NCBI GenBank assembly: GCA_934101645.1
Contig: CAKORX010000001.1
Span: 1 to 64,000, forward strand
DNA length: 64,000 nt
Direction of reading: 5' to 3'
DNA from: an uncultured Bacilli bacterium
GTDB lineage: Bacteria; Bacillota_I; Bacilli_A; RF39; UBA660
Made by a program: the position numbers and the translations under genes. Positions 34,812-42,438 of this stretch are shown here, piece after piece. The number at the start of each line of letters is the position of its first letter. Position 1 is the first letter of the stretch. The notes below the pieces were generated by a model. It saw only the letters and a program-made list of their open reading frames with translations, did no database searches and was not told the origin of the DNA.

Positions 34812-35240
34812 TTATCTTTTGTATCTTCTTCGAGTATATTCTTTTTTTATATAAACTTTATTATTATCAGGATTATGTTTTCCAGAGTATTCTTGTTCAA
34901 AGCCATCTAAACACTCGGATATTTTAACTAAATTTGCGTAAATTATTTGATTTCTTACATTTTCATCAATTAATAAACCACTTATATAATTAAATCTATC
35001 ACGATCAAGTCTTTCCACTAAATGAAGATATTCATGTGATGTTTTTCTTCCTAAAATTGCTCCATTCCAAAATACATATCCATCGCCAATACCCAAAAGA
35101 GTACAATCTTTTCTAGCAACTATTAAATGATGAAAACTTAAATCTTTGACATCTAAAAAATCATACCCCATAAAGTCATAGCCAAGTTCTTTTAATTTAA
35201 ATACCTTTATCATTAATCTAGTGACATCTTTATTATTCAT
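34812..35240 (-). CDS. Small HNH-like protein of unknown function
   Basis: 142 residues, soluble, no signal. The central region has H37-H38 (SFHHLIVARKDC), N59 (NGAILGRKTS), then H69 and H73 (SHEYLHLVERLDRDRF). This spacing resembles the beta-beta-alpha-metal HNH nuclease fold and a small protein family I have seen in low-GC Firmicutes. The C-terminal tail is basic (KKEYTRRRYKR), fitting nucleic acid binding. The role is unknown; the HNH assignment is tentative. It diverges from typA. Confidence 0.65.
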   Translation of the reverse strand: MNNKDVTRLMIKVFKLKELGYDFMGYDFLDVKDLSFHHLIVARKDCTLLGIGDGYVFWNGAILGRKTSHEYLHLVERLDRDRFNYISGLLIDENVRNQIIYANLVKISECLDGFEQEYSGKHNPDNNKVYIKKEYTRRRYKR

Positions 35241-35321
35241 AATATATCCTTTTAAATTTGAAACATAAAACTTATTCTACCATATTTATATGGTTATATA
35301 AACAAAAAAATACATTTTATA

Positions 35322-35351
35322 TTGATTATTTTTTTACTTTAGTGCTATAAT
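35322..35351 (+). promoter_or_regulatory. Sigma-A promoter of typA
   Basis: TTGATT (35322-35327), 18-base spacer ending in TGC (extended -10), then TATAAT (35346-35351), about 30 bases before the typA ATG. Confidence 0.75.
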
Positions 35352-35382
35352 ACCAAAAGGAAAAAAAGGTGTGATTTATTTT

Positions 35383-37191
35383 ATGAAAAAAAGAAATATT
35401 GCTATTATTGCGCATGTTGACCATGGTAAAACTACTTTAGTTGATGAGATTATTAAATATACTGGTACATTTAGGGAAAATGAAGACCTTAGTAATTTAA
35501 GTATGGATACAAACGCAATCGAAAAAGAAAGAGGTATCACTATTCTTGCAAAAACTACTTCAGTTGAGTATGATGGTTACAAGATTAATATTCTAGATAC
35601 TCCAGGTCATGCTGACTTTGGCGGTGAAGTTGAAAGAATCATGAAAATGGTTGATGGTGTTCTTTTAGTAGTTGATGCTTATGAAGGTCCTATGCCTCAA
35701 ACAAGATTTGTATTAAAGAAAGCTTTAGAAGCTGGTTGTAAACCAATTGTTGTTATTAATAAGGTTGATAAGCCAACTCAAAGAGTTAAAGCCGTAGTTG
35801 ATGAAGTTTTAGAATTATTTATTGAACTTGGTGCAAATGATGAACAAATTGAATTTAAAACGATTTATACAAGTGCCGCTAATGGAACAAGTTCTCTTTC
35901 AAGTGATCCTGCAGATCAAGAAAAAGGTTTTAAATGTTTAATGGATTTAATTATTTCTGAAGTACCTGAACCTAAAGGCGATGAAAATGCACCATTACAA
36001 TTTCAACCTGCACTACTTGATTATAATGACTATGTAGGAAGAATTGGTGTTGGAAAAGTATTTAATGGAAATATTAAAGTTGGCCAAATGGTAAACTGTA
36101 TAAGACTTGATGGAAGTGAAAAAAACTTTAGAGTACAAAAATTATTTGGTTATGTTGGACTTAAAAGAGTTGAAATTGAAAGTGCTACAGTTGGTGATAT
36201 AGTTGCCGTTGCTGGACTTGAAGATATATCTGTTGGCGAAACTTTGACAGAAGTTGGTAAACATGATGCTCTTCCTATTTTACATATTGATGAGCCTACT
36301 CTTCAAATGACATTTGGTGTAAATACTTCTCCATTTTCTGGAAAAGATGGTAAGATTTTAACATCAAGAAAAATTGGTGAAAGATTATTCAAAGAAACTC
36401 AAAGAGATGTAAGCTTAAAAGTGGAACAAATTGATAGTGAAAACTTTATGGTACTAGGTCGTGGTGAACTACATTTATCAATCTTAATTGAAAATATGCG
36501 TCGTGAAGGTTTTGAACTTGAAGTTTCTAAACCTAAAGTTATTATCAAAGAAATTGATGGTAGAAAATGTGAACCATATGAAGATTTACAAATCGAAATA
36601 ACAGATGAATACATGGGTGGCGTTTTCGAAGAGCTTTCTCAAAGAGGAGCTATAATGGGAAATATGACTCATTTAGGTAATTTAATAAGAATTAATTATG
36701 AAATCCCTTCTCGTGGACTTATTGGTTTTCCTACAAACTTCATGACTCTTACTAAAGGTTATGGAATAATGAACCACACATTTACTGAATTTAAACCTGT
36801 TGAAAATATCAATATTGGCGAAAGAAAATTAGGTGTTTTAGTAGCAAGTGAAGAAGGAAAAGCAACTGCTTATTCTCTTGGTGGACTTGAAGATCGTGGC
36901 ACAATGTTTGTTGAACCAAATGAAGAAGTTTATGAAGGCATGATTGTTGGTGAATGTAATAAAGATGTTGACCTTGCGGTTAACGTTGTTAAAGGTAAAG
37001 AACTTACTAATACAAGAAGTGCTTATGCAGATAAAACAGTTGTATTAAAAAGACCTAGGATATTTACTTTAGAGGCAGCTCTTGATTTTATTAATCAAGA
37101 TGAACTCGTAGAAATTACTCCTCATCATTTAAGAATGAGAAAGAAAATTTTAAATACTGAGCTTAGAAAGAAATTTGATGCTAGAAAATAG
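35383..37191 (+). CDS. typA: Ribosome-associated GTPase TypA/BipA
   Basis: A translational GTPase of the EF-G superfamily that acts on the ribosome, linked to ribosome assembly and growth under stress. Residues from the chosen start: P-loop AHVDHGKTTL (10-19), switch I RGITILAKT, DTPGHADFGGEVERI, NKVDK, then the EF-G-like domains and the TypA-specific C-terminus (GLIGFPTNFMTLTKGYGIMNH, here cited only in part). Length ~602 is normal. Start ATG 35383 is preferred because AAGGTGTG precedes it at normal spacing; the GTG at 35371 lies inside that SD. Confidence 0.97.
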   Translation: MKKRNIAIIAHVDHGKTTLVDEIIKYTGTFRENEDLSNLSMDTNAIEKERGITILAKTTSVEYDGYKINILDTPGHADFGGEVERIMKMVDGVLLVVDAYEGPMPQTRFVLKKALEAGCKPIVVINKVDKPTQRVKAVVDEVLELFIELGANDEQIEFKTIYTSAANGTSSLSSDPADQEKGFKCLMDLIISEVPEPKGDENAPLQFQPALLDYNDYVGRIGVGKVFNGNIKVGQMVNCIRLDGSEKNFRVQKLFGYVGLKRVEIESATVGDIVAVAGLEDISVGETLTEVGKHDALPILHIDEPTLQMTFGVNTSPFSGKDGKILTSRKIGERLFKETQRDVSLKVEQIDSENFMVLGRGELHLSILIENMRREGFELEVSKPKVIIKEIDGRKCEPYEDLQIEITDEYMGGVFEELSQRGAIMGNMTHLGNLIRINYEIPSRGLIGFPTNFMTLTKGYGIMNHTFTEFKPVENINIGERKLGVLVASEEGKATAYSLGGLEDRGTMFVEPNEEVYEGMIVGECNKDVDLAVNVVKGKELTNTRSAYADKTVVLKRPRIFTLEAALDFINQDELVEITPHHLRMRKKILNTELRKKFDARK

Positions 37192-37203
37192 CATCTTTTT
37201 TTA
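37177..37203 (+). terminator. Terminator of typA
   Basis: A 7-bp stem GATGCTA/TAGCATC (37177-37183 with 37189-37195) followed by a run of Ts; the stop codon lies within the right arm. Confidence 0.85.
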
Positions 37204-37252
37204 TTTAACAAATAATAAATCACAAAAAAACTCAAATTAATGAGTGTTTCTT

Positions 37253-37422
37253 TTATTCATAATGCGTCCACATTCTCAAAATATGTATTTCTTTTTTTAA
37301 TTTTGTAACCTCATAAATAGTCCTATGTTGTCTATTAATTCTTCGTGAATATAATCCACTTAAATCACCAGTTAATTTTTCAAAAGAATTGTTAAAAAAA
37401 TTAATTATATATTTTTTACCAT
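37253..37422 (-). pseudogene. Disrupted YoeB/Txe-type toxin gene
   Basis: The C-terminal half of a YoeB-like mRNA interferase is recognisable (SFEKLTGDLSGLYSRRINRQH, cut short here, ending HILRMWTHYE). The expected ~35 residues before it are gone. An ATG at 37422 overlaps the antitoxin stop (ATGGTAA), just where a YoeB start would be, but it reads MVKNI then stop, in a different frame from the C-terminal part. A deletion plus frameshift therefore seems to have killed the toxin. The 70-residue frame up to 37465 would begin inside the antitoxin gene and is not credible as a native start. Confidence 0.65.
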
Positions 37423-37673
37423 TCTTTACCTTTAGTATGCTCATTTGCATCTTTCCAATTTTCATGTTTTCTTATGTTATTTATATTATTAACGTAATTA
37501 GGTATACTTGATAAATATAAAGTTTCTTTCATACTTTTATATTTTTCTTCAGAAATTAATACTGCAGTTTTTACTTTTTTATTAATAATTGTTATCGGAT
37601 TATGATTAATATTTACATCTGAAACCAATTTATATAAATTGTTTCTAGCATTAGTTATATTAATAGTGTTCAC
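37416..37673 (-). CDS. Phd/YefM-family antitoxin
   Basis: 85 residues starting NTINITNARNNLYKLVSDV, with TIINKKVKTAVLISEEKY, the usual Phd/YefM N-terminal DNA-binding and dimer fold, and a C-terminal acidic/aromatic tail ending KGKEW that would wrap the toxin. It probably once neutralised the adjacent YoeB-like toxin, which is now broken. It may persist as a passive regulator or be decaying as well. Confidence 0.72.
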   Translation of the reverse strand: MNTINITNARNNLYKLVSDVNINHNPITIINKKVKTAVLISEEKYKSMKETLYLSSIPNYVNNINNIRKHENWKDANEHTKGKEW

Positions 37674-37755
37674 TTTATCACCTCTTCTTTATTATACCTT
37701 ATTTGTTTATGTATGTCTGTGTATTTTCAATTTATATGTATTTTTAACTAAATGT

Positions 37756-37911
37756 GTAAAAAGCCAATCTATTCCATTTGAAATTTCTGAACCAAAATTA
37801 AGTAAAGATTTAAAAAAAACAATAAAAAAAGCACAAAAAATTGCAAATAATTCTAAAAGGAAAAAATATAACGATGTTCAAAATCTTATAAAAGCACTAT
37901 TGGATGATTGA
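37756..37911 (+). pseudogene. RelB/DinJ-type antitoxin remnant
   Basis: The last ~48 residues of a plus-strand frame (SIPFEISEPKLSKDL, KKAQKIANNSKRK, NLIKALLDD) look like the C-terminal half of a RelB/DinJ antitoxin. The preceding part of the frame is the hydrophobic complement of the YefM gene start and is not coding. The ribbon-helix-helix half and any toxin partner are absent, so this is a truncated relic. A terminator follows it. Confidence 0.5.
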
Positions 37912-37927
37912 TTCAAATATAAAAATT

Positions 37928-37947
37928 CCAGTGAGTCTGGTTTTTTT
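37928..37947 (+). terminator. Small terminator after the RelB remnant
   Basis: Stem CCAG/CTGG (37928-37931 with 37937-37940) followed by seven Ts on the plus strand. Confidence 0.5.
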
Positions 37948-37969
37948 ATGAAGTAAAATATTCTAGTAA

Positions 37970-39388
37970 CTATGCATTATAAAACTTTTTAATTCTTTTA
38001 ACTCCTGAATTTTCGATAACAAATTGTTCATTCCAATACATTCCATATTCTTCGCCACGCTCTGAAAAGTACACCACAGCATTTGCAACGGAGGCAATCA
38101 TATATCCACTTAGATGAAACATTTCATTGTAAACTTCTTTTTCTGCTATTTCAAAAGGAATAGTACTGACCCTTAACCTTCTTATCATTTCAAAAGTTGC
38201 CTCAATAACAATTTCTGAATATTTTTCATTTCGATTATTAGCACAAAAAACTGCCCATTGATATTGTTTTTCAGGTTTAACCATATTAAATCCATAGTAT
38301 ATATAGTAACCAGATTCTTCTCTTGCAAGTTTATCAGATTTCTTTTTATAATCTGACCATTTTTCCAATTTTCCCGCCTTTTCATCTTCTACTATTTTAC
38401 TGCCAAATATTTTTGATTTTGACTCATATATGGCTATTGGATCTGTTATGTTATATCCATCCTCAATATATGAATTTAAATATAGTACCTCACCATTTTT
38501 TGCTATTATACTAGATATTGCCATTCCATAATCAACAAATGGAATTTCAATTAGGCCAATTTGAATCAAAAGGAAATTTTCAACATAAAATAATTCGTCT
38601 GTTGTTTCCTGCTTGGTGCCATACCACCACCATGTACATGTTACTTCTTCTCCGGTATGTTTTTCTAATTTATCAAACATAGCTTTTGCAACTGACTCTT
38701 TATCAGTTTTTTCACTAGCAATAGGCTTTTCAGGAGCATTAATTTGATTTTTTGTATCAGTACTTGAAGTTGTTTGTTTAGTTTTTTTGTTTTCTTCTTT
38801 TTTATTAACACTATTATCTACAGGTAATGTTTTTAAGTTTTTATCTTGCACATTTTTCGTGGTAGTTTTACTTGCTCTAGTCTTGGTTTCTTTCACTTTA
38901 TCAACATCCGATTCAACTTTTTGCTTTTTATTTTCTTCATTTCGAGTAACATTTTTAGCATCTAAATTTTTTTGTTTTAATTTTTCCTCTCTCCATTTTC
39001 TATAATCAGCATATTCATCAAAAGTTACGTCTCCTTTATTCATAGGTAAAAAAGAACCATTCTGTATTTGACAAACAAATTGGCAATTATCATTTGCCAT
39101 ATTGATAATTAAATCTCTATACTCTGGATTATTACCATATCGAGTTATAAATTCACTAAAACTCAGTCTTTTACCAAAATAAATCCAGTTAGAACAATTA
39201 CATTTTTCACTAGTATACTTTATTCCTTCGATTGTAATAAATGTTCTATCGTAAAAACGAAAACATTGCATATAACCATCATTTTTAATTTTCATTGGAT
39301 CTTTTTCTGTCACTTCAGTTTCTATACATTCGCTTATTAATATACCTTGATATTTCTTTTCAACAAAACTTTTTACTTTTTTATCCAT
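37970..39388 (-). CDS. Two-domain protein of unknown function with Lys/Thr-rich linker
   Basis: 472 residues, no signal peptide or membrane helix. An N-terminal domain (~1-130) has CFRFYDRTFITIEG, WIYFGKRLSFSEFITRYG and GSFLPMNKGDVTFDEYA, phrases I associate with an uncharacterised Firmicutes family. A charged low-complexity linker (~130-235, Lys, Thr, Asn, Glu) follows. A C-terminal globular domain (~240-472) contains TCTWWWYGTKQET and RRLRVSTIPFEIAEKEVY. It has its own upstream region and sits between decayed toxin-antitoxin genes and the structured intergenic RNA candidate. No function can be assigned. Confidence 0.6.
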   Translation of the reverse strand: MDKKVKSFVEKKYQGILISECIETEVTEKDPMKIKNDGYMQCFRFYDRTFITIEGIKYTSEKCNCSNWIYFGKRLSFSEFITRYGNNPEYRDLIINMANDNCQFVCQIQNGSFLPMNKGDVTFDEYADYRKWREEKLKQKNLDAKNVTRNEENKKQKVESDVDKVKETKTRASKTTTKNVQDKNLKTLPVDNSVNKKEENKKTKQTTSSTDTKNQINAPEKPIASEKTDKESVAKAMFDKLEKHTGEEVTCTWWWYGTKQETTDELFYVENFLLIQIGLIEIPFVDYGMAISSIIAKNGEVLYLNSYIEDGYNITDPIAIYESKSKIFGSKIVEDEKAGKLEKWSDYKKKSDKLAREESGYYIYYGFNMVKPEKQYQWAVFCANNRNEKYSEIVIEATFEMIRRLRVSTIPFEIAEKEVYNEMFHLSGYMIASVANAVVYFSERGEEYGMYWNEQFVIENSGVKRIKKFYNA

Positions 39389-39490
39389 AATAGTGATTTC
39401 TCCTTTAATATATTAAGATTTTTTGCCTAATCTGTCGTATATTTTAAAGTAAATTAGTATATTTGTCAATTTAAGATTATTTAATTAAAT

Positions 39491-39620
39491 AAAAAAATCT
39501 CTATAAAAGAGACTTTGTATTAATAATGGTAACCCGTAGGGGAACAATATTAATATTTGCCTAAAATATTTTTCCTTATATTTCAGGCAAATACATAATA
39601 ATAAAGTACTCTTCGAAACC
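39491..39620 (-). ncRNA. Candidate structured small RNA
   Basis: Three consecutive hairpins lie in a 272-base gene-free gap. 39578-39593 pairs with 39554-39569 (15 of 16). 39548-39555 pairs with 39518-39525 around a CCC/GGG inner pair. 39508-39512 pairs with 39498-39502 and is followed on the minus strand by seven Ts, i.e. a terminator. No minus-strand gene upstream needs this terminator, because the next minus gene already ends at 40243 with its own. A possible promoter (TAAACA, 17 bases, TATAGT on the minus strand) lies just upstream. The strand and 5' end are inferred; a regulatory or attachment-site role for the DNA itself is the alternative. Confidence 0.35.
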
Positions 39621-39660
39621 CTATAACACTATAAAAGTGTGTTTGGAGTGTGTTTAGAAA

Positions 39661-40191
39661 ATGAATTGTAAATATTATAGAACTAGAACAAAAAATTATA
39701 AAAAATATGGTTATTGTACGAGATATAAAAAAGAAGTATCTCTATTTTGCAAAGAATGTGATATTGTCGAATATAAAGATCAAAAGACCTTCAAATCACG
39801 AACCAGCAAACAATCTAAAAGAGAAAAAGGAAGATTTAGTATAATCTATTCTGATTTAACTAAATGCTGTGAATGTGGTTTAAAAACAGGTGATTTTGAT
39901 ATTAGAATAAATCAATATACACGAATTGAAAAAAATGAAGTCTTTGAGGGTTGCTACAGACAAGTTTCAATAAAGTTAGGTATGGTAGCCCCTCTATGTA
40001 TCTTTTGTCATAAACAATTTCACAAAGATATATTAGGAATGAATTTATCTTTTAAAATCAAATTTGAAAAAGAGTATCTAAAAACACATACTAAAGAAGA
40101 ATTTATAAAAGTTTTCGGCCAAGACTACATTTTTAAATTAGAGCAAAGTAATAAAATAAATAATCACGAAAAAGAAATGGGAAGATTATGA
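39661..40191 (+). CDS. Cys-rich HNH-like protein, phage-type
   Basis: 176 residues. An N-terminal Cys cluster (C3, C19, C30, C33 in CKYYR, YGYCTRY, FCKECD) precedes an HNH-like zinc module: CCECGL, then NEVFEGCYRQVSIKLG, then PLCIFCHKQFHKD. The module resembles phage HNH proteins of the type HEVF-G-R-S-K-G-PLC-CH-H, but the first His of the usual signature is Asn here (EKNEVF), so nuclease activity is doubtful. GGAG precedes the ATG. It converges on the Panacea-linked toxin gene and may be the outermost phage-derived gene. Confidence 0.65.
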   Translation: MNCKYYRTRTKNYKKYGYCTRYKKEVSLFCKECDIVEYKDQKTFKSRTSKQSKREKGRFSIIYSDLTKCCECGLKTGDFDIRINQYTRIEKNEVFEGCYRQVSIKLGMVAPLCIFCHKQFHKDILGMNLSFKIKFEKEYLKTHTKEEFIKVFGQDYIFKLEQSNKINNHEKEMGRL

Positions 40192-40194
40192 CAT

Positions 40195-40244
40195 AAAAAA
40201 AGATAAGTTTTATAGGTTACATTTTAAGGTGACTTATCTTTTTT
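40195..40244. terminator. Bidirectional terminator
   Basis: A 13-bp stem (about 40196-40208 with 40232-40244), A-rich on the left and T-rich on the right, between the convergent HNH-like gene and the Panacea-linked gene. Confidence 0.8.
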
Positions 40245-40797
40245 ATTTCAGTTTCAACATTTCTTCTAAACAATACTGATTATGTCTTTTACTTTTATAT
40301 ATTTTCTCCAATGGTATCTGCATAATTTTGTTGTTTTCTTTTTTATCAGCATAAATTCCTAAATGATATAAATCTATTAATAATAATGTATAATTATCTC
40401 GACTTTTTTTAACAAAAAAATGTAATTCCTTTTTTTCATGATGATTAAACTTAATAATTGTTTGTAAGTCATTAACATTAAATTTTGAATTCTGAGTTAA
40501 ACGTAAAATTCTTAAAAGTCTTTCTGCTTTAAAATCAAATATAAGTTCATCACCAAGAAAATCATTCAAAAATGAATAATCATTATCTAAATATCTAAAG
40601 AACATATTTGCAACCATATCATAAACTTCTTCATTAGAACTTGATGACTTATTAATAAACCACTCTTCTTTTATATCAATTGATTTCAAACCTTTTTCAA
40701 AGTTAAATGTTTTAACAGGTTTTGTTTCAAATCTAGTATCACTTTTAAAACGATTATATCTAATTTTAATAGTATTAGTAGTTTTTAGCATATTCAC
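40243..40797 (-). CDS. Candidate toxin partner of the Panacea-domain antitoxin
   Basis: 184 residues, no membrane helix, no family I recognise. The N-terminal ~40 residues are basic. The middle has a helical region with EERLL-like repeats (ELIFDFKAERLLRILRLT). The C-terminal part reads FFVKKSRDNYTLLLIDLYHLGIYADK and ends with a basic stretch (KIYKSKRHNQYCLEEM). It overlaps the end of the Panacea gene by about 20 bases and shares its promoter, the arrangement of Panacea toxin-antitoxin pairs, where toxin identity varies widely. Toxicity is therefore inferred from context only. ATG 40791 is an alternative start to GTG 40797; neither has a strong SD, fitting translational coupling. Confidence 0.55.
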   Translation of the reverse strand: MNMLKTTNTIKIRYNRFKSDTRFETKPVKTFNFEKGLKSIDIKEEWFINKSSSSNEEVYDMVANMFFRYLDNDYSFLNDFLGDELIFDFKAERLLRILRLTQNSKFNVNDLQTIIKFNHHEKKELHFFVKKSRDNYTLLLIDLYHLGIYADKKENNKIMQIPLEKIYKSKRHNQYCLEEMLKLK

Positions 40798-41284
40798 TTA
40801 TTATTTCTTCTGGTGGTATTACACAATTATGAAATTTTAATTTTGGTTTGAAATTTTTTTGCCAACATTTATCTTGATGAGAAACATCGACAAGTCTAAA
40901 GTCATTTGCTTTTAAAACATCATCTAGAATATTATTTATAAATTCTTCTATATATTTATTTCCATCAAATGGTTCTTCTTCTCTAAAATCATTTAAATTG
41001 TCTGAATGATAAACATCAGGAACAACTGGACCGTAAACCCATGCTTCTATTTTATTTGGAAATAATCTTTCATTATAATTAAAATTCATTTCTTTAACTT
41101 CATCACTAAATGATTTATTTTTTCTAATAAATCCTCCCCAATATGCGAAACAAAAATATAAAGCTTTTTGTAATTTGATTGGAGATATTTCCACATTTGG
41201 AAACGATTGATTATTTTTATAATATTCTTTTATATAGCAAGCTAGTGTTCTAGCATCTAAAACATAATCCTTCTCTTTTTCCAT
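40775..41284 (-). CDS. Panacea-domain (PanA/SocA-like) antitoxin
   Basis: A DUF4065/Panacea (GepA/SocA-like) protein: ISPIKLQKALYFCFAYWG followed by FPNKIEAWVYGPVVPDVY are its hallmark motifs. Panacea proteins neutralise diverse partner toxins and are common in prophages. The start is set at ATG 41284 (169 residues): a longer frame back to TTG 41377 exists, but that TTG lies inside a promoter -35 and a second extended -10 promoter lies downstream of it. First gene of the two-gene unit. Confidence 0.83.
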   Translation of the reverse strand: MEKEKDYVLDARTLACYIKEYYKNNQSFPNVEISPIKLQKALYFCFAYWGGFIRKNKSFSDEVKEMNFNYNERLFPNKIEAWVYGPVVPDVYHSDNLNDFREEEPFDGNKYIEEFINNILDDVLKANDFRLVDVSHQDKCWQKNFKPKLKFHNCVIPPEEIISEYAKNY

Positions 41285-41314
41285 AATCCTAAATTTCACC
41301 CTTCTATCATCTAA

Positions 41315-41377
41315 ATCATAGCATATTCTCTTCACCGATGCAATTAGATATTTTAGCCTATTTTTTATTTTTGTCAA
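41315..41377 (-). promoter_or_regulatory. Tandem promoters of the Panacea operon
   Basis: Proximal: TTGCAT (41343-41338), 17 bases, TATGAT (41320-41315) preceded by TGC, an extended -10. Distal: TTGACA (41377-41372), 16 bases, TAAAAT (41355-41350). Both read toward the Panacea gene. Confidence 0.65.
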
Positions 41378-41446
41378 GTTATAATTGCCTCCTAAATGCT
41401 AACATAATACTATATTATATGTAAATAATTTGGCAAATTATGGCAT

Positions 41447-41494
41447 AAAAAAAAGAGTTTGGTATAGACAATAAATCTGATTCCAAACTCTTTT
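41447..41494 (-). terminator. Terminator of the phage late operon
   Basis: A 12-bp perfect stem (41451-41462 with 41483-41494) with a 20-base loop, followed on the minus strand by a T-run. It follows the endolysin stop and marks the end of the phage module. Confidence 0.85.
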
Positions 41495-41507
41495 AATTTA
41501 AAACTAA

Positions 41508-42245
41508 TTATATTTTTTCAATGTCATTAATATTCATTGCAGCCCATATTTCCAATTCACTTTTTGGACCTCTAGGAGCACCTAAAACTACTCTGTCACC
41601 ATTAATTTCCATGATTGTATATTCACTGTCGTATTGAACAAGTGGTGTACCATTGTAATTAACCAGTTTTAAAGGCTTAACTTTATCTCCTACTCTAAAT
41701 TTTGGTTCTTCAACAGGTTTTTCCTCTTTTGGTGGGTTAATTATTTCATTTGCTTTTTCAATAATATAATCTAATTTGCTTATTAGATATGGTCCAGGGC
41801 AAGCTGTTGGGTACTTCTTGTCAGCTACTAATTGATGCCAAGTTAAATTTTTACTTTTGACTAAAGTACCTAAATTATTTCTTATTGCTATATCAGCAAT
41901 TAATTTAATCAAACTTTCAAGACTCTTATCTGATACATGCCAATTTCCACCAACTTCATCATTTGATGTTTCAATTGTAACACTTTCACAATTACTATTC
42001 CAATTTGAATTAGTCCATGGTGTATCTTCTTCATTTACATATAATGCAATATCACCATCATAGCCTATTCCATAGTTAGAACTTCCTTTTCTTCCAACTT
42101 TTTGGAATACCTTACCGCATTCTTGTGAAGTTGCTTTCATCGCCATGTGATGAATTGTTATTGCCTTAATAGATGTATTTCTTCCTTTAGTATAATTACC
42201 CTCATATGCAGGCACTTCATAATTAATTAAATTTGAATTACTCAT
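41508..42245 (-). CDS. Phage endolysin, N-acetylmuramoyl-L-alanine amidase
   Basis: An amidase_2 (T7 lysozyme/PGRP-like) catalytic domain in residues ~20-160, with zinc ligands H32 (ITIHHMAM), H137 (LTWHQLV) and C149 (PTACPGPYL). It cuts the amide bond between MurNAc and L-Ala in host peptidoglycan. After a Pro/Glu linker, residues ~180-245 form an SH3-like wall-binding domain (FRVGDKVKPLKL, YTIMEINGDRVVLG). No signal peptide, so release depends on the holin. Last gene of the late operon. Confidence 0.93.
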   Translation of the reverse strand: MSNSNLINYEVPAYEGNYTKGRNTSIKAITIHHMAMKATSQECGKVFQKVGRKGSSNYGIGYDGDIALYVNEEDTPWTNSNWNSNCESVTIETSNDEVGGNWHVSDKSLESLIKLIADIAIRNNLGTLVKSKNLTWHQLVADKKYPTACPGPYLISKLDYIIEKANEIINPPKEEKPVEEPKFRVGDKVKPLKLVNYNGTPLVQYDSEYTIMEINGDRVVLGAPRGPKSELEIWAAMNINDIEKI

Positions 42246-42246
42246 T

Positions 42247-42438
42247 TTATTCCTCCTTGTTTTCCAAATTCTTATCTACATCTTTTTTATTGAAATAATA
42301 AGTAAATACCATACCTATTACCATAGTAGTCGTTTCAATTGGTAATTTACCAACTATTGCTAAATAACAAAATACAATTGTTATAGCAAGTGTTATTAAT
42401 GTTTTTACTTTTAATAAATTAATTAATGCATTTTTCAT
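42247..42438 (-). CDS. Phage holin-like small membrane protein
   Basis: 63 residues with two hydrophobic stretches (~13-29 and ~36-47) and a charged C-terminal tail (KKDVDKNLENKEE), the size and layout of phi-LC3-type holins. It lies directly before the endolysin gene. It would form membrane lesions that release the amidase. Confidence 0.75.
   Translation of the reverse strand: MKNALINLLKVKTLITLAITIVFCYLAIVGKLPIETTTMVIGMVFTYYFNKKDVDKNLENKEE

Noticed and set aside
37639..37755. Hydrophobic N-terminal part of a 90-codon plus-strand frame
   Set aside because: It is the complement of the YefM antitoxin start region; only the last ~48 codons resemble a RelB-type antitoxin.
39528..39593. Palindromic region read as a phage attachment site
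   Set aside because: No second copy of any 12-base or longer core was found by eye near the tRNA or elsewhere, and no integrase is present; the RNA explanation fits the terminator better.
41285..41377. N-terminal extension of the Panacea protein to a TTG at 41377
   Set aside because: The TTG is part of a TTGACA -35 element, and a second promoter with extended -10 lies inside the extension, so the transcript would start downstream.
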